From Akkermansiaceae bacterium (lineage in GTDB: Bacteria; Verrucomicrobiota; Verrucomicrobiia; Verrucomicrobiales; Akkermansiaceae), in the NCBI GenBank assembly GCA_011524615.1, contig WTJZ01000215.1:5199-20078 (forward strand): a stretch of DNA of 14,880 nucleotides, given 5' to 3'. Positions 1-7,464 of the stretch are shown in pieces. The notes beneath the pieces are model-generated. The model made no database searches, had not been told where the DNA came from, and was given only the letters and a program-made list of their open reading frames with translations. How positions within the stretch are numbered: the stretch's first letter is position 1; each line of letters opens with the position of its first letter. Both the position numbers and the translations under genes were made by a program.

Positions 1-246
1 GCTAATAGAGATGAGCGTGTCTTTCGTAATGCGCAGAGCTTAGACTTTGATCGTAAGCCGAATCCGCATTTAGCCTTTGGTGGTGGGCAGCATTATTGTC
101 TGGGGATGCATCTCGCACGTCTTCAGTTACGAGTCTTCTTAGAGGAATTACAGTCAGAAAAGCTCGTGATGAAGATTAGGAGTGCTACTCCTGATCATAA
201 CATTATCTTCCGAGGTCTGAAGCAGTTGTTACTCGTCCGGGGCTAG
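1..246 (+). CDS. Cytochrome P450, C-terminal fragment (5' end outside window)
   Basis: This is the last 81 codons of a cytochrome P450, a haem-thiolate monooxygenase that would take electrons from a ferredoxin-type partner. Reading frame 1 is open from the first base to the TAG at 244-246. The haem-binding signature FGGGQHYCLG is at fragment residues 26-35, and the proximal haem-ligand cysteine is codon 97-99. The preceding ANRDERVF and PNPHLAF stretches and the following MHLARLQLRVF helix match soluble bacterial class I P450s (CYP107/CYP102-independent type). The I-helix and substrate-recognition parts lie outside the window, so the substrate cannot be inferred. The stop is only 3 bases from the stop of the convergent protease gene, leaving no room for a dedicated terminator. 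Confidence 0.93.
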   Translation, partial: ANRDERVFRNAQSLDFDRKPNPHLAFGGGQHYCLGMHLARLQLRVFLEELQSEKLVMKIRSATPDHNIIFRGLKQLLLVRG

Positions 247-249
247 GGA

Positions 250-3057
250 TTATTCTGCGAGGGTGATTTCGTATCTCATGTAGTAGTTGACGCTGAGCTG
301 GTCCAGAGGGGTGTTCAGCGTATAGGTGACTGATTCCATCGTGTCTGAGACAGAGACGGGGGTAGTCGCGATAATGTTGTCAGAGTCCCAGCTAGAGAGG
401 TTACTGGATTTAACGACCGAGTAGGATATGCCTAGGTCTGAGGCATCCTTGCGCTGTATGACTGTTAGGGTGAGAAATTCATCTCCATCGAGGGCTAGAA
501 TACTCGAGGTGCTAGGGTCTGAGGATGAAGTGGAGGGATCAGTTCCGATCGCGTATTCCAGGAGATTAGAGAGTCCATCACCATCTGAGTCTATCGTGAG
601 GTCGGAGGAATCGATATTATAGGTCGAATTCCATGCGAGGAATAGGTCGGAAGCAGACTCTTGTAGAGGCAAGCTGATGTTATCAATCCAGACGGTATCA
701 TCATTATTACTGACAGAGTAGTCCTTGTCATAGACGAACTTGAGTTCGTGCTCTCCCGCAGTAATTGGGAAGCTGAAGCTCGTCCAATCAACGACGCCAG
801 ATAATCCCGTACCGCTACCAGATGTGTTTAGGTCTTGGGCAACACCATCAATGAAGAAGTAGAGGAAGTCGTAACTCTGTTCGGTACTAACCTTAGCGTC
901 GAAGGTAATCGTACCTGCATCAAAGCTACCGGTCATTTCGATAGAGGCTGTCTCATCGTCATTGATATCGTTATTCTTGATCGAATAGAGCCCTTCGGAG
1001 GAGGCATCGGAGGCGATCTCCCATCCAGCGGTGGAATCAGAGGACTTGTTCCAGATTACTGGGAAGATGCCATTAGCGGCGAATAGCTCTTGCATGATGG
1101 TAAACGTGTCAGAGGTGTCCGTGATAGCAGAATCTAAGACACTAGATATCACGATCGAGTAATCCGAGCCCACGGCCATATCATTACTGATAGTCCACTC
1201 ATAGCTACCGTCATTCGCGGTACTACTAGAGATGGTTTCGACGAATACTTCTGACTGGTAGAGGTCAATTTTTGCTTCTCCAGTGAAGTTACCAGTCCAG
1301 GTGATCGTATTTGTAGTGCCTGCGATGAAGGAGCTACCAGATGCAGGACTAGTAACGAAAATCGTATCAGCTACGCCAAAGGTGACCTGCATAGAGCTAG
1401 AGGCAGCACTAAAGACATTGAAAAGAATACCTGAATCAGATCCATCCCACCAGTTCGCATTAGGAGTATTGGTATCATTGAATTCGGAGCTGTTTATATC
1501 AAAGGCATCGGTACTGTCTCCAGAGTTGTTGTCATTCTCTAGATCGAAGTCACCATCCTGTTGTTCGAGAGAGACCTGATAGTGCGAGGCAGAGGTCATC
1601 TGTTGATTATCATTACCGCTGACGGATTCATCGACATGCCAGATGAGTATGCCCTTATCTGGTACGGAGGCAGCCCAGGGATCTCCGTCACCTCTATTCT
1701 CAAACATGAAGAATTCATTACTATCACTAGGGTTAGAGATCCTGACTCCTACATTGCCTGTCGAGGTGAGGGCCGTAGCGAGTGATTGCTGAGCGGTGAG
1801 CTCGGTGATGTTGGCCCAGCCTAAGATATCCTTGAAGTAGATATTAAGAGGAGAGGGGGTACGCCCAGAGTTACTGAAGTTACCAGAGGCCATGATGCCG
1901 TGTGTACCGATTCCTCGTGAGTCTCCGTCGTAATCATATAGATCAGGGAGGTCTAGGACGAGGTGCCCGCTCTCGTGGATGTAGGTTCCGATAGTAGGGG
2001 AAGAATTATTAATATTCGTAATCTGATAGGCAAAGATTGAGCGAGATGTTCCATCTACCGAGACGACAGGGTTATAATTGTAGACAGCCCATTGGTGCGG
2101 CCATAGCCCCTCGGACCATACTCCAGAGTCATCGCCTGCGAAGAGTACATTAGTCGCCAGGACTCGATTCCCATCGATGGTGAGACCGTCGAAGTTGAAC
2201 CCCATTAGGTTGAGCTGAGTAATAGCGTCATTGACTAGCAGGTTACCTGCATCTCCAGAGTCTCGTAAGGTAGTGTTGTTTGGGTAATCAGAGAAGTTGT
2301 AGTAATTCCTAGCGTTAGGCATCGTGACGATGGAGGTCACCAGAGAGGTGTAATCTAGGTTATTGTTCGATTGATCGAGGAAGTAGTCTCTTATCGAACC
2401 CGTGTTGCCGTCATCCGTGTAGCCGATCTCATTACAGTAGCGATCGATTTTAGCTTGCGTGGTGGGAAAGGTTGTCGGGTCAAACCCTGCTGTGTTTGGG
2501 TCATCAGGGAATGCTACTAGAATGGTGAGCCCTACCTTAGCGCCTGTTACAGTAGAGGCTTGGATGGCGGAATAGAGCTCGTCGGAGGCGGTGGAGAGTT
2601 CCCCTTGAGAGTAGAGGGGCTCCATCTGGATTAAGTCTATCTTCTTCTGCCGTGTGTACTTGGCCTTATTGATCTGCTGCTGCCAACGTTGATCTCGCTC
2701 TTGGTCGTAGCGCTCGCGGTTACTCTGGACTTTCTTGCGCCGTTCGGAGGTTGAGATCTTGAGGTGCTTGGTGAGTTTGTCTGGTGAGTCCTGTCCGACC
2801 AGTAATCCTGATGAGATGAAGGCGGTCCCATCAGTATTTAATAGCGCATAGTAGTAACTCTTGTCTTCAGGGTTGTAAACGACGGTATAGCCATCAGGAG
2901 TCTCTGTTCTGGCGTAGTGCTGACCACCATGGACGACCAACTTTATCTTATCACCGTTAGGTTGGGTATAGTGGGTGTGGCGACCCCCGTGAGTTCCATG
3001 CCCCCAAGCAGCATGTAAGACGAGGTAGGAGATAGTAATAATTAGGCGCAGTCTCAT
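250..3057 (-). CDS. Secreted M6-family metalloprotease with Ig-like and calcium-binding C-terminal modules
   Basis: This is a secreted zinc endopeptidase of the M6 (immune inhibitor A-like) family, 935 aa from the chosen start. The start at 3057 gives a signal peptide (MRLRLIITISYLVLHAAWG). An upstream in-frame start at 3150 would place 31 unlike residues before it and is disfavoured. A His-rich stretch follows the signal, then a charged coiled linker (about residues 100-140). The zinc site HESGHLVLDLPDLYD is at about 361-375, and the Met-turn segment GTHGIMASG follows at about 384-392. After the protease come a KRE9/KNH-like Ig module (about 566-654) that ends in DTFTI, a jelly-roll-like ligand-binding region (about 659-799) and a DSDGDGLSNLLEYA calcium-type motif (about 823-836). 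The last part resembles tails of Verrucomicrobiota secreted proteins. The family digests extracellular proteins. Only a weak GGAA lies before the ATG. The substrate is unknown. Confidence 0.9.
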   Translation of the reverse strand: MRLRLIITISYLVLHAAWGHGTHGGRHTHYTQPNGDKIKLVVHGGQHYARTETPDGYTVVYNPEDKSYYYALLNTDGTAFISSGLLVGQDSPDKLTKHLKISTSERRKKVQSNRERYDQERDQRWQQQINKAKYTRQKKIDLIQMEPLYSQGELSTASDELYSAIQASTVTGAKVGLTILVAFPDDPNTAGFDPTTFPTTQAKIDRYCNEIGYTDDGNTGSIRDYFLDQSNNNLDYTSLVTSIVTMPNARNYYNFSDYPNNTTLRDSGDAGNLLVNDAITQLNLMGFNFDGLTIDGNRVLATNVLFAGDDSGVWSEGLWPHQWAVYNYNPVVSVDGTSRSIFAYQITNINNSSPTIGTYIHESGHLVLDLPDLYDYDGDSRGIGTHGIMASGNFSNSGRTPSPLNIYFKDILGWANITELTAQQSLATALTSTGNVGVRISNPSDSNEFFMFENRGDGDPWAASVPDKGILIWHVDESVSGNDNQQMTSASHYQVSLEQQDGDFDLENDNNSGDSTDAFDINSSEFNDTNTPNANWWDGSDSGILFNVFSAASSSMQVTFGVADTIFVTSPASGSSFIAGTTNTITWTGNFTGEAKIDLYQSEVFVETISSSTANDGSYEWTISNDMAVGSDYSIVISSVLDSAITDTSDTFTIMQELFAANGIFPVIWNKSSDSTAGWEIASDASSEGLYSIKNNDINDDETASIEMTGSFDAGTITFDAKVSTEQSYDFLYFFIDGVAQDLNTSGSGTGLSGVVDWTSFSFPITAGEHELKFVYDKDYSVSNNDDTVWIDNISLPLQESASDLFLAWNSTYNIDSSDLTIDSDGDGLSNLLEYAIGTDPSTSSSDPSTSSILALDGDEFLTLTVIQRKDASDLGISYSVVKSSNLSSWDSDNIIATTPVSVSDTMESVTYTLNTPLDQLSVNYYMRYEITLAE

Positions 3058-3070
3058 GATTCCGAAGCAA

Positions 3071-3090
3071 TTTAGGTACACTAACCTAAA
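3071..3090. promoter_or_regulatory. Inverted repeat close to the M6 protease start codon
   Basis: TTTAGGT and ACCTAAA are perfect 7-bp arms around a 6-base spacer, only 13 bases upstream of the protease ATG at 3057. In the mRNA it could form a small hairpin over the ribosome-loading zone; in DNA it could be an operator. Neither role is shown by the sequence alone. Confidence 0.4.
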
Positions 3091-3106
3091 TGAGAGATGA
3101 ATGGAA

Positions 3107-3119
3107 GGAATAATATTCC
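3107..3119. promoter_or_regulatory. 13-bp palindrome upstream of the M6 protease
   Basis: GGAATAATATTCC is a perfect palindrome with 6-bp arms and a single central base, 49 bases upstream of the protease start. It is a possible dimeric regulator site. A short AT-rich palindrome in AT-rich DNA can also arise by chance. Confidence 0.3.
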
Positions 3120-3267
3120 ATCTAAATTTAATTTTTGTTGTGTTTGTCAATCTACTGAAGGTTTGAGTAGTCTTTTAAAAATCTAAATTTTGTATAAAAA
3201 TTGAGTTAGAGAGAGGAATTCGTCATAGATTAGATTGCTTTATCCACTTCAGCTACTAGCTTGGGTT

Positions 3268-3864
3268 ATGGATTATCCTCAACCAGTTCATGAGTTGATT
3301 AATGAGTTAAAGTCGCTGCCAGCAATTGGTGCACGGAGTGCGGAGCGGATTGCGATCTGGATGTTGCGTGACAAGAGACGTAACCCCATTTCTCTCGCAG
3401 AGGCGTTAGTGAACTGTGAGAAGGAGGTAGGAGCGTGTCCTGAGTGTGGATTCTTTTCCTTACGAGGAGAACTCTGTGAGATCTGTGCCTCTAAGAAGCG
3501 GGAACGGAATGCGGTATGCGTAGTGGAGCAGGCTCCAGATGTGATGAGCCTAGAGCGTTCTGGCGCATTTAAAGGGCTCTATCATTGCTTGGGAGGAGTT
3601 CTGTCACCTCTTGATGGGGTGCATCCAGAGGATTTGAGGATCGAGTCTCTGATGAGAAGAGTAGATCAGATGGATGGAGGGGAAGTGATTCTCGCTATCG
3701 GCGCACATGTCGAGGGAGAGGCCACTTCTAACTATCTAGCGGAATTACTCGAAGGCAAAGGGGTAAAGGTGACTCGGTTAGCTAGAGGATTACCAGTCGG
3801 AGCTAATCTCGAGTTCGCTGATCAGTTGACGCTCGCGAGAGCATTCGAGGGACGTGCATTCTAA
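3268..3864 (+). CDS. recR: Recombination mediator protein RecR
   Basis: RecR works with RecO (and RecF) to load RecA on single-stranded gaps during recombinational repair. The chosen ATG gives 198 aa, close to the roughly 200 aa usual for the family, and an N-terminus MDYPQPVHELINELKSLPAIG that lines up with known RecR proteins. An upstream TTG at 3235 would add 11 unlike residues. Residues about 15-35 carry the helix-hairpin-helix (LPAIGARSAERIA). The zinc finger CPECGFFS...LCEIC follows at about 58-74. The Toprim domain starts at VCVVEQAPDVMSLE, and the family end motif ARGLPVGANLEFADQLTLARAFEGR is intact. No Shine-Dalgarno is visible. In many bacteria recR follows dnaX or a YbaB gene; here it stands alone next to a divergent protease gene. 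Confidence 0.97.
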   Translation: MDYPQPVHELINELKSLPAIGARSAERIAIWMLRDKRRNPISLAEALVNCEKEVGACPECGFFSLRGELCEICASKKRERNAVCVVEQAPDVMSLERSGAFKGLYHCLGGVLSPLDGVHPEDLRIESLMRRVDQMDGGEVILAIGAHVEGEATSNYLAELLEGKGVKVTRLARGLPVGANLEFADQLTLARAFEGRAF

Positions 3865-3902
3865 GTATTTTAGCTGGCTATCCGTTTATTTAGTGGAGCA
3901 TG

Positions 3903-3920
3903 GCGCATTTTTTTTTGCGC
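3903..3920. repeat. Inverted repeat with a poly-T core after recR
   Basis: GCGCA and TGCGC form perfect 5-bp arms around eight T residues (nine Ts in a row, counting the first base of the right arm). It sits where a recR terminator would be expected, but the T run is in the loop instead of after the stem, so it is not a standard intrinsic terminator. Confidence 0.45.
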
Positions 3921-3986
3921 GCTAGGGAGTAGGGCGAGAAAGAAATAATTTTTGAAAGGTTTATTCCGCCGTGTTTCTTAGATGCA

Positions 3987-4001
3987 TATAGTCACACTAT
4001 A
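3987..4001. promoter_or_regulatory. 15-bp palindrome upstream of the GH95-like gene
   Basis: TATAGT-CAC-ACTATA is a perfect inverted repeat with a 3-base centre, 169 bases upstream of the glycosidase start. Genes for secreted glycosidases are often controlled by sugar-responsive regulators that bind such sites. The link here is inference from position only. Confidence 0.3.
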
Positions 4002-4170
4002 GTTGAATTATGCAATGGTAGTAGTGGGGTATTACGCGTTAATTTATGAGCTCTGAACAGTTGTAAGAAAAAAATGGCAAAAATAATTGTGGTTTTAAGA
4101 TATTTAAATGTGTCTTTAGTGGTCTAATTTTCTTTACCGTGATTGAATAGTCCTTATTCTGTAGGGCAGC

Positions 4171-6636
4171 ATGAAGTTATTGATGACATTAAAAGTGGTA
4201 TTCCTCGCGATAGCAGGAATGGCGCTTGCAGGTGATGCGAAACCTGCTCAGACGAAAAATCCAGCCGATAGCGTGAATTGGCCAGAGTTCATGGCTCAAC
4301 AAGACATGGTCTGGAATAAGACACCTAAGCGTTGGAATGAGGCTCCATTCTTTGGTAATGGGATGTTAGGACTCTTTCTCTATCAAGAGATCAACAACGT
4401 TGATAATGAGTATTCTACTGGTGACCAGAACGTGCTCTCACTCCACTTAGGAAGAGGAGACTACTATGATAACAGAGCACCTCTAGGGCCAGCGAACCAA
4501 GACTTCCATACTTGGATTTATCGAGGACGCCTGCCGATTGGGTTCTTCAAGATTAAGTCTATTGGAGATATTACAGGGGTGGATTGGCGTATGGATCTCT
4601 GGAATGCGAAGCTAGTGGGTTCTGTGACTACGACCAAAGGGTCTTATGAGATCGAGGGTAAGGTACATGCTGAATATGATTCATTCTATTGGTCGGTGAA
4701 GCCGAGCGAGGGTGAGCAAGTAGACTTCGAGTGGCAGGCACAGAAGGCGTATTCGTACGCGCGCACTGTCTCAGAGAAGATCGTAGCAAGTGCGCAGAAG
4801 ACCTCTAAGGAAGTATCACACTTCTATACAACATTTGCCGCTACACCATATCCAGATGCGCCTGCAGTGCAGATTACGTCTAATGAGAAAGGTAACTTCT
4901 CGAAGCAAGTGATCTATGGTGATCAAGGAGAGCAAGTGACCGCATGGAAGGTACTAGAAGGTGCTGATGGTAAGAAGGAGCTCCTAGGGACGATCGCGTT
5001 CTCTAAGGAAATGGGAGTAGCTACTCCTGAGGCAGAGAAGAATCTCGCGCGTTCACTCACAGAGATCGCTGCTAAGAAGTACCATGAGTCGCATGAAGCA
5101 TGGTGGAATACATATTACCCTCGCAGCTTTGTCTCCGTATCGGATGACTTCTGGGAGCAGTTCTACTGGATCCAGATCTACAAGTATGCTAGTGCGACTC
5201 GTGCAGATGGCATGCTCATTGATACGGCTGGTCCATGGTACCAACCTGGATTCCACCCTCTTGTATGGTCAGACCTGAACGTACAACTTGATTACTGGCT
5301 TCCTCTCGTGGCAAACCGCCTCGACATCGGGCACTCAGTCATGAATAAGATGGATGAGGGGATGGAGAACATGATTAAGAATGTTCCTAAGGATTGGCAA
5401 AATGATTGCTTAAACGCAGGAGTGGTATTCCCAGGAGACTTCCGTGCTCCAGTGTATAAGTTACCTGCAGATCACATTGTATGGTTACTTCATAACTATT
5501 GGACCTTCTGCCAATACGGTAATGACAAGGAGAGAATGCGTGATGGCCTCTTCCCATTATTGAAGCGCGCGAATGCGACTTACCTTCGATACATCCAAGA
5601 GAATCCAACAGCTTATAATGACGGGAAGCTTCACATCAAGTCGAGTTGGAGTCCTGAGGCTGCGACAGGGCCTGACATGAACTACACGATCGCTCTCATT
5701 CGTTGGTCGTCTAAGATCCTTCTCCAGATCAATGAGGAGCATAACTTGAATGATCCTAAGGCTGCAGAGTGGCAGAATCTCCTAGATAACCTGGTGGACT
5801 ATCAGATCGATGAGAATGGATTACGTCTTGGTCGTGACCATGCCTTTGATAAGGCTCACCGTCACTATTCACATCTTCTCGCTTACTTCCCACTGTATGA
5901 AATCAAGCCTGATCAAGATTACGACCTTGTGAAGAAGTCGGTAGATCATTGGCTCAAGGTGACGGAAGATACGAGCAAGATTCATGACAGTGCGATGCCT
6001 GTAACAGGATATACTTGTACGGGGGCTGCGGCGATGTATGCAGGTCTTGGTGATGCAGAGAAGGCATTCGAGTACCTGCAGAAGTTCTCCTTCGTTAACA
6101 TTTACTCTAATACGCTCTATGCGGAAGGTAGGGAGCAACTCATTGAGACTCCTCTGTCAGCAGCATCTAGTATGCATGACATGTTCCTTCAGAGTTGGGA
6201 TGGTCGTGTACGCATTATGCCTGCTGTTCCTGAGGCTTGGCAGGACCTTCACTTTGACAAGCTCCTCTGTGAGGGCGGAATCGAGGTGAGTGCTGACCGT
6301 ACGGCGGGACAGATGACCTATGCTAAGGTTGACTCTCCTGAGATCGCTCGTGAGATCGACTTTAGACTGCCGATTGAGAATCCAGTATTCACGATTGTAA
6401 GTGCATCAGGAACAGAGAAGGCTGTTGAGCTCAAGAAAGATGCTGAAGGGTTCTACCGTGTTAATCTTGATGCTGGTGCGAGCCTCGTAGCGAAGCGCCC
6501 AGATGTGAGTCTCAATGAGGTAGCACCTGTGAAGACGCTTGGTAAGGAGACGCACATCTTCGGTAACTCAGGCAAATACGATCGAGTGCGCTCGACCTTC
6601 AAGTCTCAGTATAAGAGTGATCGCCTTGTGAAGTAA
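4171..6636 (+). CDS. Secreted GH95-like glycoside hydrolase (alpha-L-fucosidase/galactosidase clan)
   Basis: This 821-aa exported protein has the (alpha/alpha)6-barrel signature of GH95, a family acting on alpha-linked L-fucose or L-galactose. The signal peptide MKLLMTLKVVFLAIAGMALA probably cleaves after ALA (residue 20). The N-terminal beta domain contains FFGNGMLGLFLY (about 60-71). The barrel contains WSDLNVQLDYW (366-376), SSWSPE (491-496, E496 the likely general acid), HRHYSHLLAYFPLYEI (563-578) and LQSWDGRVRIMPAVP (673-687, D677). A small C-terminal beta domain follows. The GH95 pair N-x-N, which supports the catalytic water, reads D368-L-N370 here, so the exact subfamily or substrate may differ from canonical fucosidases. 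AGGG sits about 6 bases before the ATG, the clearest Shine-Dalgarno in the window. The gene is monocistronic, with a strong terminator just downstream. Specificity is not determined. Confidence 0.85.
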   Translation: MKLLMTLKVVFLAIAGMALAGDAKPAQTKNPADSVNWPEFMAQQDMVWNKTPKRWNEAPFFGNGMLGLFLYQEINNVDNEYSTGDQNVLSLHLGRGDYYDNRAPLGPANQDFHTWIYRGRLPIGFFKIKSIGDITGVDWRMDLWNAKLVGSVTTTKGSYEIEGKVHAEYDSFYWSVKPSEGEQVDFEWQAQKAYSYARTVSEKIVASAQKTSKEVSHFYTTFAATPYPDAPAVQITSNEKGNFSKQVIYGDQGEQVTAWKVLEGADGKKELLGTIAFSKEMGVATPEAEKNLARSLTEIAAKKYHESHEAWWNTYYPRSFVSVSDDFWEQFYWIQIYKYASATRADGMLIDTAGPWYQPGFHPLVWSDLNVQLDYWLPLVANRLDIGHSVMNKMDEGMENMIKNVPKDWQNDCLNAGVVFPGDFRAPVYKLPADHIVWLLHNYWTFCQYGNDKERMRDGLFPLLKRANATYLRYIQENPTAYNDGKLHIKSSWSPEAATGPDMNYTIALIRWSSKILLQINEEHNLNDPKAAEWQNLLDNLVDYQIDENGLRLGRDHAFDKAHRHYSHLLAYFPLYEIKPDQDYDLVKKSVDHWLKVTEDTSKIHDSAMPVTGYTCTGAAAMYAGLGDAEKAFEYLQKFSFVNIYSNTLYAEGREQLIETPLSAASSMHDMFLQSWDGRVRIMPAVPEAWQDLHFDKLLCEGGIEVSADRTAGQMTYAKVDSPEIAREIDFRLPIENPVFTIVSASGTEKAVELKKDAEGFYRVNLDAGASLVAKRPDVSLNEVAPVKTLGKETHIFGNSGKYDRVRSTFKSQYKSDRLVK

Positions 6637-6662
6637 GGGAATACACTCTGGCTAATAATCAC

Positions 6663-6701
6663 AGAAGCGAGACAAGAGATTGTCTCGCTTCTTTTGTTTT
6701 T
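6663..6701 (+). terminator. Intrinsic terminator of the GH95-like gene
   Basis: A perfect 12-bp stem (AGAAGCGAGACA with TGTCTCGCTTCT) closes a 6-base loop and is followed by TTTTGTTTTT, 26 bases after the glycosidase stop. This is a textbook Rho-independent terminator on the plus strand. The other strand has no comparable U-tract. Confidence 0.95.
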
Positions 6702-6769
6702 GCTGAGGTAATCGTCGGAGAGTACTCCCCCCCTAGAGCTACTCAGCGCCATACTCTAGTAATGGTCAT

Positions 6770-7459
6770 TTAGAGTAATCCACTCTCGCTAAAGGAGTAG
6801 TAGTCACTATGGTTGTCAGAGTTTTGGCCAATGATGAGGTGGTCGAAGAGGCGGACGTTCATGAGCTTGGCTGCATCCGCGACGCGCTCCGTGATCGTGC
6901 GATCTGCAATGCTAGGCGTCGGGTCGCCAGAGGGGTGATTATGCGCTAGGATGAGACCTTCCCCCTGATGGATGATGACTGGTCTGAGGATATCTCTGGG
7001 GTGGGCGATAGTGGAGCTGACATCGCCTTGAGAGATCTCTTGGTACTTGATGAGGTTAAGCTTACGATCAACCACCAGAACGAGGAGAGTCTCAGTGCGC
7101 CTATTACCAATAATCGGTCTGAGGAACTGCGCTACTCGATGCGGGTCATCCATTTTGGTTTGCTGCAGAGATTCCTTGGCGACACGGGCTCCGAGCTCGA
7201 AGCAGGCAAGAAGTTGTGAGGCTTTGGCCAGGCCTAGCCCTTTTTCCTGAGCGATCTCCTTGGCCTCTAGTCGTCCGAGTTGAGCCAGAGAGCCGTGTTT
7301 GATGATGAGCTTCTTACCGATGTCGATGGCGCTTTCCCCCTGGACTCCTGTGCGCAGGAAAATGGCTAAGAGTTCTGCATCAGACAGAGAGGCCGCCCCT
7401 AAGTTGACGAGTTTCTCTCGAGGCCGTTGTTCTGAGGGTAGATTAGGAATAGATGCCAC
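6770..7459 (-). CDS. radC: RadC family JAB/JAMM-domain protein
   Basis: RadC proteins (UPF0758) have an N-terminal helix-hairpin-helix-like region and a C-terminal JAB1/MPN/Mov34 metalloprotease-like domain. Their cellular role is still unsettled despite the historical DNA-repair name. This one is 229 aa, the usual length. It shows the family start RPREKL (12-17), SLSDAELLAIFLRTG (24-38) and the metal motif HNHPSGDPTPSIAD (173-186), with H173, H175 and D186 the expected ligands. The start is a GTG 5 bases after the stop of the upstream SirB1-like gene, so the two are surely cotranscribed. No Shine-Dalgarno is seen, and translational coupling is likely. A convergent gene with a strong terminator lies downstream. 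Confidence 0.95.
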   Translation of the reverse strand: MASIPNLPSEQRPREKLVNLGAASLSDAELLAIFLRTGVQGESAIDIGKKLIIKHGSLAQLGRLEAKEIAQEKGLGLAKASQLLACFELGARVAKESLQQTKMDDPHRVAQFLRPIIGNRRTETLLVLVVDRKLNLIKYQEISQGDVSSTIAHPRDILRPVIIHQGEGLILAHNHPSGDPTPSIADRTITERVADAAKLMNVRLFDHLIIGQNSDNHSDYYSFSESGLL

Positions 7460-7464
7460 AATGC

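Larger units (their letters stand above)
3058..3267. other. Divergent AT-rich intergenic region between M6 protease and recR
   Basis: This 210-base gap holds the 5' regions of two divergent genes. It is clearly more AT-rich than the flanking genes. It contains two inverted repeats (listed separately) on the protease side, and a TATAAA-like run near 3193-3198 on the recR side. That run has no good -35 box at normal spacing, so no promoter is called. Confidence 0.6.
3865..4170. other. Intergenic region between recR and the GH95-like gene
   Basis: This 306-base AT-rich stretch contains no credible gene. It holds a GCGCA-T(8)-TGCGC element 38 bases after the recR stop (3903-3920), a 15-bp palindrome (3987-4001) and the untranslated leader of the glycosidase gene. 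Several weak -10-like stretches are present, but none has a convincing -35 partner, so no promoter is assigned. Confidence 0.6.

Noticed and set aside
428..1785. Several plus-strand open frames inside the M6 gene
   Set aside because: They are antisense shadows of a gene with clear domain structure, with no domains of their own.
3058..3150. Longer M6 protease start at 3150
   Set aside because: It would bury the signal peptide behind 31 residues encoded in AT-rich intergenic-type sequence with two inverted repeats.
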